A DNA stretch of 64,000 nt from Phlebotomus papatasi (lineage: Eukaryota; Arthropoda; Insecta; Diptera; Psychodidae). Of the stretch, positions 20,869-35,300 are shown in pieces (the first letter of the stretch is position 1; the number at the start of each line of letters is the position of its first letter). The position numbers and the translations under genes are program-made. The notes under the pieces were generated by a model. The model had not been told where the DNA came from. It did not search any database and saw only the letters and a program-made list of their open reading frames with translations. The stretch covers positions 124,001-188,000 of the forward strand of contig NW_026604420.1 in the NCBI RefSeq assembly GCF_024763615.1. The letters run 5' to 3'.

Positions 20869-21008
20869 CGGCGCCTAACGGCGCCGCGCCAATAACTTTT
20901 CAGCGGCGCGCTCGGCGGCGCGCCTCAAAATTTCTCGGCGGCGGCGGCTAAGAAAAAAGCTGGGCGGCGCGCTAAAAACGGCTAAAAGTCGGCGCGCGCC
21001 GGGCTCTG
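20869..21008. repeat. Right GC-rich terminal cap of the hAT-like element
   Basis: Mirrors the left cap in composition: repeated GGCGCG and GGCTAA-type words, GGCGGCGGCGGCTAA at 20937-20951 (same 15-mer and same strand as 15041-15055), then GCTAAAAACGGCTAAAAG and the terminal inverted repeat ending CTCTG at 21008. Confidence 0.75.
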
Positions 21009-21016
21009 ATCATGAT
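21009..21016 (+). repeat. 8-bp target duplication ATCATGAT (right)
   Basis: Follows the CTCTG terminus directly and continues into CCCACCCTTGGGAG of the satellite. Deleting the element and one copy rebuilds an ordinary monomer. Confidence 0.88.
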
Positions 21017-23529
21017 CCCACCCTTGGGAGTTTTTTTTAATTTTTAAAAAATGCCAAAATCTGCTCTAGAAGCCGCGATTCTTAAAATTTCTCAATGGAA
21101 ATCATATTAGAATACTTCAAATAATTCTACCAATCAATTAATATCATTAGTTGAATTTTTTTCTTGGAAAAATTCCCACAAAAATCATCATGATCCCACC
21201 CTTGGGAGTTTTTTAATTTTTTAAAAATGCCAAAATCTGCTCTAAAAACCGCAATTCTTAAAATTTCTCAATGAAAATCACATTACAATACTTCAAATAA
21301 TTCTACCAATCAATTAATATCATTAGTTGAATTTTTTTCTTGGAAAAATTCCCACCAAAACTCATCATGATCCCACCCTTGGGAGTTTTTTTTTTTTTTT
21401 TTAAAAAATGCCAAAATCTGCTCTAGAAACCGCAATTCTTAAAATTTCTCAATGAAAATCACATTAGAATACTTCAAATAATTCTACCAATCAATTAATA
21501 TCATTAGTTGAATTTTTTTCTTGGAAAAATTCCCACAAAAATCATCATAATCCCACCCTTGGGAGTTTCTTTTAATTTTTTAAAAATGCCAAAATCTGCT
21601 CTAGAAGCCGCAATTCTTAAAATTTCTCAATGAAAATCACATTAGAATACTTCAAATAATTCTACCAATCAATTAATATCATTAGTTGAATTTTTTTCTT
21701 GGAAAAATTCCCACAAAAATCATCATGATCCCACCCTTGGGAGTTTTTTTTTAATTTTTTAAAAATGCCAAAATCTGCTCTAGAAACCGCAATTCTTAAA
21801 ATTTCTCAATGAAAATCACATTAGAATACTTCAAATAATTCTACCAATCAATTAATATCATTAGTTGAATTTTTTTCTTGGAAAAATTCCCACAAAAATC
21901 ATCATAATCCCACCCTTGGGAGTTTTTTTTAATTTTTTAAAAATGCCAAAATCTGCTCTAGAAGCCGCAATTCTTAAAATTTCTCAATGAAAATCACATT
22001 AGAATACTTCAAATAATTCTACCAATCAATTAATATCATTAGTTGATTTTTTTTCTTGGAAAAATTCCCACCAAAAATCAACATGATCCCACCCTTGGGA
22101 GTTTTTTTTTTAATTTTTTAAAAATGCCAAAATCTGCTCTAGAAGCCGCGATTCTTAAAATTTCTCAATGAAAATCACATTAGAATACTTCAAATAATTC
22201 TATCAATCAATTAATATCATTAGTTGAATTATTTTCTTGGAAAAATTCCCACAAAAATCATCATGATCCCACCCTTGGGAGTTTTTTTTTAATTTTTTAA
22301 AAATGCCAAAATCTGCTCTAGAAACCGCGATTCTTAAAATTTCTCAATGAAAATCACATTAGAATACTTCAAATAATTCTACCAATCAATTAGTATCATT
22401 AGTTGATTTTTTTTCTTGGAAAAATTCCCACCAAAACTCATCATGATCCCACCCTTGGGAGTTTTTTTTTTAATTTTTTAAAAATGCCAAAATCTGCTCT
22501 AGAAGCCGCAATTCTTAAAATTTCTCAATGAAAATCACATTAGAATACTTCAAATAATTCTACCAATCAATTAATATCATTAGTTGAATTATTTTCTTGG
22601 AAAAATTCCCACAAAAATCATCATGATCCCACCCTTGGGAGTTTTTTTTAATTTTTTAAAAATGCCAAAATCTGCTCTAGAAACCGCAATTCTTAAAATT
22701 TCTCAATGAAAATCACATTAGAATACTTCAAATAATTCTATCAATCAATTAATATCATTATTTGCATTATTTTCTTGGAAAAATTCCCACAAAAATCATC
22801 ATGATCCCACCCTTGGGAGTTTTTTTTTTTAATTTTTAAAAATGCCAAAATCTGCTCTAGAAACCGCAATTCTTAAAATTTCTCAATGAAAATCACATTA
22901 GAATACTTCAAATAATTCTACCAAACAATTAATATCATTAGTTGAATTTTTTTCTTGGAAAAATTCCCACCAAAAATCATCATGATCCCACCCTTGGGAG
23001 TTTTTTTTTAATTTTTTAAAAATGCCAAAATCTGCTCTAGAAACCGCAATTCTTAAAATTTCTCAATGAAAATCACATTAGAATACTTCAAATAATTCTA
23101 CCAATCAATTAATATCATTAGTTGATTTTTTTTCTTGGAAAAATTCCCACCAAAACTCATCATGATCCCACCCTTGGGAGTTTTTTTTAATTTTTTAAAA
23201 ATGCCAAAATCTGCTCTAGAAACCGCCATTCTTAAAATTTCTCAATGAAAATCACATTAGAATACTTCAAATAATTCTACCAATCAATTAATATCATTAG
23301 TTGAATTTTTTTCTTGGAAAAATTCCCACCAAAAATCATCATGATCCCACCCTTGGGAGTTTTTTAATTTTTTAAAAATGCCAAAATCTGCTCTAAAAAC
23401 CGCAATTCTTAAAATTTCTCAATGAAAATCACATTAGAATACTTCAAATAATTCTATCAATCAATTAATATCATTAGTTGAATTATTTTCTTGGAAAAAT
23501 TCCCACCAAAAATCATCATGATCCCACCC

Positions 23530-23572
23530 TTGGGAGTTTTTTTTTAGTTGGGAGTTTTTTTTTAAAAAATGC
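23530..23572 (+). repeat. Local duplication of the TTGGGAG-T tract segment
   Basis: TTGGGAG plus T tract occurs twice in a row (GGGAG at 23532 and 23550) within one monomer, replacing the usual AATTTTT segment. Confidence 0.8.
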
Positions 23573-26500
23573 CAAAATCTGCTCTAGAAACCGCAATTCT
23601 TAAAATTTCTCAATGAAAATCACATTAGAATACTTCAAATAATTCTACCAATCAATTAATATCATTAGTTGAATTTTTTTCTTGGAAAAATTCCCACCAA
23701 AAATCATCATGATCCCACCCTTGGGAGTTTTTTTTAATTTTTTAAAAATGCCAAAATCTGCTCTAGAAACCGCAATTCTTAAAATTTCTCAATGGAAATC
23801 ACATTAGAATACTTCAAATAATTCTACCAATCAATTAATATCATTAGTTGAATTTTTTTCTTGGAAAAATTCCCACAAAAATCATCATGATCCCACCCTT
23901 GGGAGTTTTTTTTAATTTTTTAAAAATGCCAAAATCTGCTCTAGAAACCGCAATTCTTAAAATTTCTCAATGAAAATCACATTAGAATACTTCAAATAAT
24001 TCTACCAATCAATTAATATCATTAGTTGAATTTTTTTCTTGGAAAAATTCCCACCAAAAATCATCATGATCCCACCCTTGGGAGTTTTTTTTAATTTTTA
24101 AAAAATGCCAAAATCTGCTCTAGAAGCCGCGATTCTTAAAATTTCTCAATGGAAATCATATTAGAATACTTCAAATAATTCTACCAATCAATTAATATCA
24201 TTAGTTGAATTTTTTTCTTGGAAAAATTCCCACAAAAATCATCATGATCCCACCCTTGGGAGTTTTTTTTTTAATTTTTTAAAAATGCCAAAATCTGCTC
24301 TAAAAACCGCAATTCTTAAAATTTCTCAATGAAAATCACATTAGAATACTTCAAATAATTCTACCAATCAATTAATATCATTAGTTGAATTTTTTTCTTG
24401 GAAAAATTCCCACCAAAACTCATCATGATCCCACCCTTGGGAGTTTTTTTTTTTTTTTTTTAAAATGCCAAAATCTGCTCTAGAAACCGCAATTCTTAAA
24501 ATTTCTCAATGAAAATCACATTAGAATACTTCAAATAATTCTACCAATCAATTAATATCATTAGTTGAATTTTTTTCTTGGAAAAATTCCCACAAAAATC
24601 ATCATAATCCCACCCTTGGGAGTTTTTTTTAATTTTTTAAAAATGCCAAAATCTGCTCTAGAAGCCGCAATTCTTAAAATTTCTCAATGAAAATCACATT
24701 AGAATACTTCATATAATTCTACCAATCAATTAATATCATTAGTTGAATTATTTTCTTGGAAAAATTCCCACCAAAAATCATCATGACCCCACCCTTGGGA
24801 GGTTTTTTTTAATTTTTTAAAAATGCCAAAATCTGCTCTAGAAACTGCAATTCTTAAAATTTCTCAATGAAAATCACATTAGAATACTTCAAATAATTCT
24901 ACCAATCAATTAGTATCATTAGTTGATTTTTTTTCTTGGAAAAATTCCCACCAAAAATCATCATGATACCACCCTTGGGAGTTTTTTTTTTAATTTTTAA
25001 AAATGCCAAAATCTGCTCTAGAAGCCGCAATTCTTAAAATTTCTCAATGAAAATCACATTAGAATACTTCATATAATTCTACCAATCAATTAATATCATT
25101 AGTTGAATTATTTTCTTGGAAAAATTCCCACCAAAAATCATCATGACCCCACCCTTGGGAGGTTTTTTTTAATTTTTTAAAAATGCCAAAATCTGCTCTA
25201 GAAACCGCGATTCTTAAAATTTCTCAATGAAAATCACATTAGAATACTTCAAATAATTCTACCAATCAATTAGTATCATTAGTTGATTTTTTTTCTTGGA
25301 AAAATTCCCACCAAAAATCATCATGATACCACCCTTGGGAGTTTTTTTTTTTTAATTTTTTAAAAATGCCAAAATCTGCTCTAGAAGCCGCAATTCTTAA
25401 AATTTCTCAATGAAAATCACATTAGAATACTTCAAATAATTCTACCAATCAATTAATATCATTAGTTGAATTATTTTCTTGGAAAAATTCCCACAAAAAT
25501 CATCATGATCCCACCCTTGGGAGTTTTTTTTAATTTTTTAAAAATGCCAAAATCTGCTCTAGAAACCGCAATTCTTAAAATTTCTCAATGAAAATCACAT
25601 TAGAATACTTCAAATAATTCTATCAATCAATTAATATCATTATTTGCATTATTTTCTTGGAAAAATTCCCACAAAAACTCATCATGATCCCACCCTTGGG
25701 AGTTTTTTTTTTAATTTTTAAAAATGCCAAAATCTGCTCTAGAAACCGCAATTCTTAAAATTTCTCAATGAAAATCACATTAGAATACTTCAAATAATTC
25801 TACCAAACAATTAATATCATTAGTTGAATTTTTTTCTTGGAAAAATTCCCACCAAAAATCATCATGATCCCACCCTTGGGAGTTTTTTTTTAATTTTTTA
25901 AAAATGCCAAAATCTGCTCTAGAAACCGCAATTCTTAAAATTTCTCAATGAAAATCACATTAGAATACTTCAAATAATTCTACCAATCAATTAATATCAT
26001 TAGTTGAATTTTTTTCTTGGAAAAATTCCCACCAAAACTCATCATGATCCCACCCTTGGGAGTTTTTTTTAATTTTTTAAAAATGCCAAAATCTGCTCTA
26101 GAAACCGCCATTCTTAAAATTTCTCAATGAAAATCACATTAGAATACTTCAAATAATTCTACCAATCAATTAATATCATTAGTTGAATTTTTTTCTTGGA
26201 AAAATTCCCACCAAAAATCATCATGATCCCACCCTTGGGAGTTTTTTAATTTTTTAAAAATGCCAAAATCTGCTCTAAAAACCGCAATTCTTAAAATTTC
26301 TCAATGAAAATCACATTAGAATACTTCAAATAATTCTATCAATCAATTAATATCATTAGTTGAATTATTTTCTTGGAAAAATTCCCACAAAAATCATCAT
26401 GATCCCACCCTTGGGAGTTTTTTTTTTAATTTTTTAAAAATGCCAAAATCTGCTCTAGAAACCGCAATTCTTAAAATTTCTCAATGAAAATCACATTAGA

Positions 26501-27675
26501 ATACTTCAAATAATTCTATCAATCAATTAGTATCATTAGTTGATTTTTTTTCTTGGAAAAATTCCCACCAAAAATCATCATGATCCCACCCTTGGGAGTT
26601 TTTTTTTAATTTTTTAAAAATGCCAAAATCTGCTCTGGAAGCCGCAATTCTTAAAATTTCTCAATGAAAATCACATTAGAATACTTCAAATAATTCTACC
26701 AATCAACTAATATCATTAGTTGAATTATTTTCTTGGAAAAATTCCCACAAAAATCATCATGATCCCACCCTTGGGAGTTTTTTTTTTTAATTTTTAAAAA
26801 TGCCAAAATCTGCTCTAGAAACCGCAATTCTTAAAATTTCTCAATGAAAATCACATTAGAATACTTCAAATAATTCTACCAAACAATTAATATCATTAGT
26901 TGAATTTTTTTCTTGGAAAAATTCCCACAAAAATCATCATGATCCCACCCTTGGGAGTTTTTTTTAATTTTTTAAAAATGCCAAAATCTGCTCTAGAAGC
27001 CGCAATTCTTAAAATTTCTCAATGAAAATCACATTAGAATACTTCATATAATTCTACCAATCAATTAATGTCATTAGTTGAATTATTTTCTTGGAAAAAT
27101 TCCCACCAAAAATCATCATGACCCCACCCTTGGGAGGTTTTTTTTAATTTTTTAAAAATGCCAAAATCTGCTCTAGAAACCGCAATTCTTAAAATTTCTC
27201 AATGAAAATCACATTAGAATACTTCAAATAATTCTACCAATCAATTAATATCATTAGTTGATTTTTTTTCTTGGAAAAATTCCCACCAAAAATCAACATG
27301 ATCCCACCCTTGGGAGTTTTTTTTTTAATTTTTTAAAAATGCCAAAATCTGCTCTAGAAGCCGCGATTCTTAAAATTTCTCAATGAAAATCATATTAGAA
27401 TACTTCAAATAATTCTACCAATCAATTAATATCATTAGTTGAATTATTTTCTTGGAAAAATTCCCACAAAAATCATCATGATCCCACCCTTGGGAGTTTT
27501 TTTTTTTAATTTTTTAAAAATGCCAAAATCTGCTCTAGAAACCGCAATTCTTAAAATTTCTCAATGAAAATCACATTAGAATACTTCAAATAATTCTACT
27601 AATCAATTAATATCATTAGTTGAATTATTTTCTTGGAAAAATTCCCACAAAAATCATCATGATCCCACCCTTGGG

Positions 27676-27740
27676 AATACTTCAAATAATTCTACTAATC
27701 AATTAATATCATTAGAATTATTTTTTTTTTTGATAATTTT
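27676..27740 (+). repeat. Rearranged satellite monomer
   Basis: After CCCACCCTTGGGA the text jumps to ATACTTCAAATAATTCTACT and the CAATTAATATCATTAG segment, then to a T run and TTTTTTAAAAATGCC. A piece of the neighbouring monomer has replaced the normal T tract. Confidence 0.85.
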
Positions 27741-28119
27741 TTAAAAATGCCAAAATCTGCTCTAGAAACCGCAATTCTTAAAATTTCTCAATGAAAATCA
27801 CATTAGAATACTTCAAATAATTCTATCAATCAATTAATATCATTATCTGCATTATTTTCTTGGAAAAATTCCCACAAAAATCATCATGATCCCACCCTTG
27901 GGAGTTTTTTTTTTAATTTTTTAAAAATGCCAAAATCTGCTCTAGAAACCGCAATTCTTAAAATTTCTCAATGAAAATCACATTAGAATACTTCAAATAA
28001 TTCTATCAATCAATTAGTATCATTAGTTGATTTTTTTTCTTGGAAAAATTCCCACCAAAAATCATCATGATCCCACCCTTGGGAGTTTTTTTTTAATTTT
28101 TTAAAAATGCCAAAATCTG

Positions 28120-31100
28120 CTCTGGAAGCCGCAATTCTTAAAATTTCTCAATGAAAATCACATTAGAATACTTCAAATAAATCTACCAATCAACTAATAT
28201 CATTAGTTGAATTATTTTCTTGGAAAAATTCCCACAAAAATCATCATGATCCCACCCTTGGGAGTTTTTTTTTTTAATTTTTAAAAATGCCAAAATCTGC
28301 TCTAGAAACCGCAATTCTTAAAATTTCTCAATGAAAATCACATTAGAATACTTCAAATAATTCTACCAAACAATTAATATCATTAGTTGAATTTTTTTCT
28401 TGGAAAAATTCCCACAAAAATCATCATGATCCCACCCTTGGGAGTTTTTTTTAATTTTTTAAAAATGCCAAAATCTGCTCTAGAAGCCGCAATTCTTAAA
28501 ATTTCTCAATGAAAATCACATTAGAATACTTCATATAATTCTACCAATCAATTAATATCATTAGTTGAATTATTTTCTTGGAAAAATTCCCACCAAAAAT
28601 CATCATGACCCCACCCTTGGGAGGTTTTTTTTAATTTTTTAAAAATGCCAAAATCTGCTCTAGAAACCGCAATTCTTAAAATTTCTCAATGAAAATCACA
28701 TTAGAATACTTCAAATAATTCTACCAATCAATTAATATCATTAGTTGAATTTTTTTCTTGGAAAAATTCCCACCAAAAATCATCATGATCCCACCTTTGG
28801 GAGTTTTTTAATTTTTTAAAAATGCCAAAATCTGCTCTAAAAACCGCAATTCTTAAAATTTCTCAATGGAAATCACATTAGAATACTTCAAATAATTCTA
28901 TCAATCAATTAATATCATTAGTTGAATTATTTTCTTGGAAAAATTCCCACAAAAATCATCATGATCCCACCCTTGGGAGTTTTTTTTTTTAATTTTTAAA
29001 AATGCCAAAATCTGCTCTAGAAACCGCAATTCTTAAAATTTCTCAATGAAAATCACATTAGAATACTTCAAATAATTCTATCAATCAATTAATATTATTA
29101 GTTGAATTTTTTTCTTGGAAAAATTCCCACCAAAAATCATCATGATCCCACCCTTGGGAGTTTTTTTTTTTAATTTTTTAAAAATGCCAAAATCTGCTCT
29201 AGAAACCGCGATTCTTAAAATTTCTCAATGAAAATCACATTAGAATACTTCAAATAATTCTATCAATCAATTAGTATCATTAGTTGATTTTTTTTCTTGG
29301 AAAAATTCCCACCAAAAATCATCATGATCCCACCCTTGGGAGTTTTTTAATTTTTTAAAAATGCCAAAATCTGCTCTAAAAACCGCAATTCTTAAAATTT
29401 CTCAATGAAAATCACATTAGAATACTTCAAATAATTCTACCAATCAATTAATATCATTAGTTGAATTTTTTTCTTGGAAAAATTCCCACCAAAAATCATC
29501 ATGATCCCACCTTTGGGAGTTTTTTAATTTTTTAAAAATGCCAAAATCTGCTCTAAAAACCGCAATTCTTAAAATTTCTCAATGGAAATCACATTAGAAT
29601 ACTTCAAATAATTCTATCAATCAATTAATATCATTAGTTGAATTATTTTCTTGGAAAAATTCCCACAAAAATCATCATGATCCCACCCTTGGGAGTTTTT
29701 TTTTTAATTTTTAAAAATGCCAAAATCTGCTCTAGAAACCGCAATTCTTAAAATTTCTCAATGAAAATCACATTAGAATACTTCAAATAATTCTACCAAT
29801 CAATTAATATCATTAGTTGATTTTTTTTCTTGGAAAAATTCCCACAAAAATCATCATGATCCCACCCTTGGGAGTTTTTTTTTTAATTTTTTAAAAATGC
29901 CAAAATCTGCTCTAGAAACCGCAATTCTTAAAATTTCTCAATGAAAATCACATTAGAATACTTCAAATAATTCTACCAATCAATTAATATCATTAGTTGA
30001 ATTTTTTTCTTGGAAAAATTCCCACCAAAAATCATCATGATCCCACCTTTGGGAGTTTTTTAATTTTTTAAAAATGCCAAAATCTGCTCTAAAAACCGCA
30101 ATTCTTAAAATTTCTCAATGGAAATCACATTAGAATACTTCAAATAATTCTATCAATCAATTAATATCATTAGTTGAATTATTTTCTTGGAAAAATTCCC
30201 ACAAAAATCATCATGATCCCACCCTTGGGAGTTTTTTTTTTAATTTTTAAAAATGCCAAAATCTGCTCTAGAAACCGCAATTCTTAAAATTTCTCAATGA
30301 AAATCACATTAGAATACTTCAAATAATTCTATCAATCAATTAGTATCATTAGTTGATTTTTTTTCTTGGAAAAATTCCCACAAAAATCATCATGATCCCA
30401 CCCTTGGGAGTTTTTTTTTTAATTTTTTAAAAATGCCAAAATCTGCTCTAGAAACCGCAATTCTTAAAATTTCTCAATGAAAATCACATTAGAATACTTC
30501 AAATAATTCTACCAATCAATTAATATCATTAGTTGAATTTTTTTCTTGGAAAAATTCCCACCAAAAATCATCATGATCCCACCTTTGGGAGTTTTTTAAT
30601 TTTTTAAAAATGCCAAAATCTGCTCTAAAAACCGCAATTCTTAAAATTTCTCAATGGAAATCACATTAGAATACTTCAAATAATTCTATCAATCAATTAA
30701 TATCATTAGTTGAATTATTTTCTTGGAAAAATTCCCACCAAAAATCATCATGATCCCACCCTTGGGAGTTTTTTTTTTAATTTTTAAAAATGCCAAAATC
30801 TGCTCTAGAAACCGCAATTCTTAAAATTTCTCAATGAAAATCACATTAGAATACTTCAAATAATTCTATCAATCAATTAATATTATTAGTTGAATTTTTT
30901 TCTTGGAAAAATTCCCACCAAAAATCATCATGATCCCACCCTTGGGAGTTTTTTTTTTTTAATTTTTTAAAAATGCCAAAATCTGCTCTAGAAACCGCGA
31001 TTCTTAAAATTTCTCAATGAAAATCACATTAGAATACTTCAAATAATTCTATCAATCAATTAGTATCATTAGTTGATTTTTTTTCTTGGAAAAATTCCCA

Positions 31101-31970
31101 CCAAAAATCATCATGATCCCACCCTTGGGAGTTTTTTTTTAATTTTTTAAAAATGCCAAAATCTGCTCTAGAAGCCGCAATTCTTAAAATTTCTCAATGA
31201 AAATCACATTAGAATACTTCAAATAATTCTACCAATCAATTAATATCATTAGTTGAATTATTTTCTTGGAAAAATTCCCACAAAAATCATCATGATCCCA
31301 CCCTTGGGAGTTTTTTTTAATTTTTTAAAAATGCCAAAATCTGCTCTAGAAGCCGCAATTCTTAAAATTTCTCAATGAAAATCACATTAGAATACTTCAT
31401 ATAATTCTACCAATCAATTAATGTCATTAGTTGAATTATTTTCTTGGAAAAATTCCCACCAAAAATCATCATGACCCCACCCTTGGGAGGTTTTTTTTAA
31501 TTTTTTAAAAATGCCAAAATCTGCTCTAGAAACCGCAATTCTTAAAATTTCTCAATGAAAATCACATTAGAATACTTCAAATAATTCTACCAATCAATTA
31601 ATATCATTAGTTGATTTTTTTTCTTGGAAAAATTCCCACCAAAAATCAACATGATCCCACCCTTGGGAGTTTTTTTTTTAATTTTTTAAAAATGCCAAAA
31701 TCTGCTCTAGAAGCCGCGATTCTTAAAATTTCTCAATGAAAATCATATTAGAATACTTCAAATAATTCTACCAATCAATTAATATCATTAGTTGAATTAT
31801 TTTCTTGGAAAAATTCCCACAAAAATCATCATGATCCCACCCTTGGGAGTTTTTTTTTTAATTTTTTAAAAATGCCAAAATCTGCTCTAGAAACCGCAAT
31901 TCTTAAAATTTCTCAATGAAAATCACATTAGAATACTTCAAATAATTCTACTAATCAATTAATATCATTA
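28120..31970 (+). repeat. Higher-order satellite unit, copy 1 (diverged)
   Basis: The order of variant monomers follows that of 35301-39140 at an offset of about 7,181 bp. Markers are CTGGAAGCC at 28120, CCAAACAATT at 28366, AATATTATT at 29091 and 30879, and ATGACCCCAC at 31471. It diverges after about 31970, where TTTGCATT replaces GTTGAATT. Confidence 0.8.
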
Positions 31971-33180
31971 TTTGCATTATTTTCTTGGAAAAATTCCCAC
32001 AAAAATCATCATGATCCCACCCTTGGGAGTTTTTTTTTTTAATTTTTAAAAATGCCAAAATCTGCTCTAGAAACCGCAATTCTCAAAATTTCTCAATGAA
32101 AATCACATTAGAATACTTCAAATAATTCTACCAAACAATTAATATCATTAGTTGAATTTTTTTCTTGGAAAAATTCCCACCAAAAATCATCATGATCCCA
32201 CCCTTGGGAGTTTTTTTTTAATTTTTTAAAAATGCCAAAATCTGCTCTAAAAACCGCAATTCTTAAAATTTCTCAATGAAAATCACATTAGAATACTTCA
32301 AATAATTCTACCAATCAATTAATATCATTAGTTGAATTTTTTTCTTGGAAAAATTCCCACCAAAACTCATCATGATCCCACCCTTGGGAGTTTTTTTTAA
32401 TTTTTTAAAAATGCCAAAATCTGCTCTAGAAACCGCCATTCTTAAAATTTCTCAATGAAAATCACATTAGAATACTTCAAATAATTCTACCAATCAATTA
32501 ATATCATTAGTTGAATTTTTTTCTTGGAAAAATTCCCACCAAAAATCATCATGATCCCACCCTTGGGAGTTTTTTAATTTTTTAAAAATGCCAAAATCTG
32601 CTCTAAAAACCGCAATTCTTAAAATTTCTCAATGAAAATCACATTAGAATACTTCAAATAATTCTATCAATCAATTAATATCATTAGTTGAATTATTTTC
32701 TTGGAAAAATTCCCACAAAAATCATCATGATCCCACCCTTGGGAGTTTTTTTTTTAATTTTTTAAAAATGCCAAAATCTGCTCTAGAAACCGCAATTCTT
32801 AAAATTTCTCAATGAAAATCACATTAGAATACTTCAAATAATTCTATCAATCAATTAGTATCATTAGTTGATTTTTTTTCTTGGAAAAATTCCCACCAAA
32901 AATCATCATGATCCCACCCTTGGGAGTTTTTTTTTAATTTTTTAAAAATGCCAAAATCTGCTCTGGAAGCCGCAATTCTTAAAATTTCTCAATGAAAATC
33001 ACATTAGAATACTTCAAATAATTCTACCAATCAACTAATATCATTAGTTGAATTATTTTCTTGGAAAAATTCCCACAAAAATCATCATGATCCCACCCTT
33101 GGGAGTTTTTTTTTTTAATTTTTAAAAATGCCAAAATCTGCTCTAGAAACCGCAATTCTTAAAATTTCTCAATGAAAATC

Positions 33181-33900
33181 ATATTAGAATACTTCAAATA
33201 ATTCTACCAATCAATTAATATCATTAGTTGAATTATTTTCTTGGAAAAATTCCCACAAAAATCATCATGATCCCACCCTTGGGAGTTTTTTTTTTAATTT
33301 TTTAAAAATGCCAAAATCTGCTCTAGAAACCGCAATTCTTAAAATTTCTCAATGAAAATCACATTAGAATACTTCAAATAATTCTACTAATCAATTAATA
33401 TCATTAGTTGAATTATTTTCTTGGAAAAATTCCCACAAAAATCATCATGATCCCACCCTTGGGAGTTTTTTTTTTAATTTTTTAAAAATGCCAAAATCTG
33501 CTCTAGAAACCGCAATTCTTAAAATTTCTCAATGAAAATCATATTAGAATACTTCAAATAATTCTACCAATCAATTAATATCATTAGTTGAATTATTTTC
33601 TTGGAAAAATTCCCACAAAAATCATCATGATCCCACCCTTGGGAGTTTTTTTTTTAATTTTTTAAAAATGCCAAAATCTGCTCTAGAAACCGCAATTCTT
33701 AAAATTTCTCAATGAAAATCACATTAGAATACTTCAAATAATTCTACTAATCAATTAATATCATTAGTTGAATTATTTTCTTGGAAAAATTCCCACAAAA
33801 ATCATCATGATCCCACCCTTGGGAGTTTTTTTTTTAATTTTTTAAAAATGCCAAAATCTGCTCTAGAAACCGCAATTCTTAAAATTTCTCAATGAAAATC
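33181..33900 (+). repeat. Duplicated satellite dimer (360 bp twice)
   Basis: A pair of monomers, one with the CATATTAG variant and one with CTACTAATC, occurs twice in tandem at exactly 360 bp (33181 and 33541; 33361 and 33721), with no difference that I can see. Confidence 0.85.
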
Positions 33901-35300
33901 ACATTAGAATACTTCAAATAATTCTATCAATCAATTAATATCATTATCTGCATTATTTTCTTGGAAAAATTCCCACAAAAATCATCATGATCCCACCCTT
34001 GGGAGTTTTTTTTTTAATTTTTTAAAAATGCCAAAATCTGCTCTAGAAACCGCAATTCTTAAAATTTCTCAATGAAAATCACATTAGAATACTTCAAATA
34101 ATTCTATCAATCAATTAGTATCATTAGTTGATTTTTTTTCTTGGAAAAATTCCCACCAAAAATCATCATGATCCCACCCTTGGGAGTTTTTTTTTAATTT
34201 TTTAAAAATGCCAAAATCTGCTCTGGAAGCCGCAATTCTTAAAATTTCTCAATGAAAATCACATTAGAATACTTCATATAATTCTACCAATCAATTAATG
34301 TCATTAGTTGAATTATTTTCTTGGAAAAATTCCCACCAAAAATCATCATGACCCCACCCTTGGGAGGTTTTTTTTAATTTTTTAAAAATGCCAAAATCTG
34401 CTCTAGAAACCGCAATTCTTAAAATTTCTCAATGAAAATCACATTAGAATACTTCAAATAATTCTACCAATCAATTAATATCATTAGTTGATTTTTTTTC
34501 TTGGAAAAATTCCCACCAAAAATCAACATGATCCCACCCTTGGGAGTTTTTTTTTTAATTTTTTAAAAATGCCAAAATCTGCTCTAGAAGCCGCGATTCT
34601 TAAAATTTCTCAATGAAAATCATATTAGAATACTTCAAATAATTCTACCAATCAATTAATATCATTAGTTGAATTATTTTCTTGGAAAAATTCCCACAAA
34701 AATCATCATGATCCCACCCTTGGGAGTTTTTTTTTAATTTTTTAAAAATGCCAAAATCTGCTCTAGAAACCGCAATTCTTAAAATTTCTCAATGAAAATC
34801 ACATTAGAATACTTCAAATAATTCTACTAATCAATTAATATCATTAGTTGAATTATTTTCTTGGAAAAATTCCCACAAAAATCATCATGATCCCACCCTT
34901 GGGAGTTTTTTTTTTAATTTTTTAAAAATGCCAAAATCTGCTCTAGAAACCGCAATTCTTAAAATTTCTCAATGAAAATCACATTAGAATACTTCAAATA
35001 ATTCTATCAATCAATTAATATCATTATCTGCATTATTTTCTTGGAAAAATTCCCACAAAAATCATCATGATCCCACCCTTGGGAGTTTTTTTTTTAATTT
35101 TTTAAAAATGCCAAAATCTGCTCTAGAAACCGCAATTCTTAAAATTTCTCAATGAAAATCACATTAGAATACTTCAAATAATTCTATCAATCAATTAGTA
35201 TCATTAGTTGATTTTTTTTCTTGGAAAAATTCCCACCAAAAATCATCATGATCCCACCCTTGGGAGTTTTTTTTTAATTTTTTAAAAATGCCAAAATCTG

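Larger units (their letters stand above)
15016..21008. mobile_element. hAT-like DNA element with nested insertions, no hAT transposase
   Basis: The left end reads CAGTGCCCGGCGCG. The right end, read inward on the minus strand, is CAGAGCCCGGCGCG; 13 of 14 positions match, and 17 of 21 on extension. The element is flanked by identical 8-bp copies of ATCATGAT. An 8-bp duplication with CAG...CTG ends is the hAT signature. The 5,993 bp contain a pogo-type element, a piggyBac-type MITE, arrays of 44-bp units and an inverted-repeat element. Subtracting the first two leaves about 3.3 kb. No hAT transposase frame is visible, so it is a non-autonomous or decayed copy. The superfamily call rests on termini and duplication length only. 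Confidence 0.85.
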
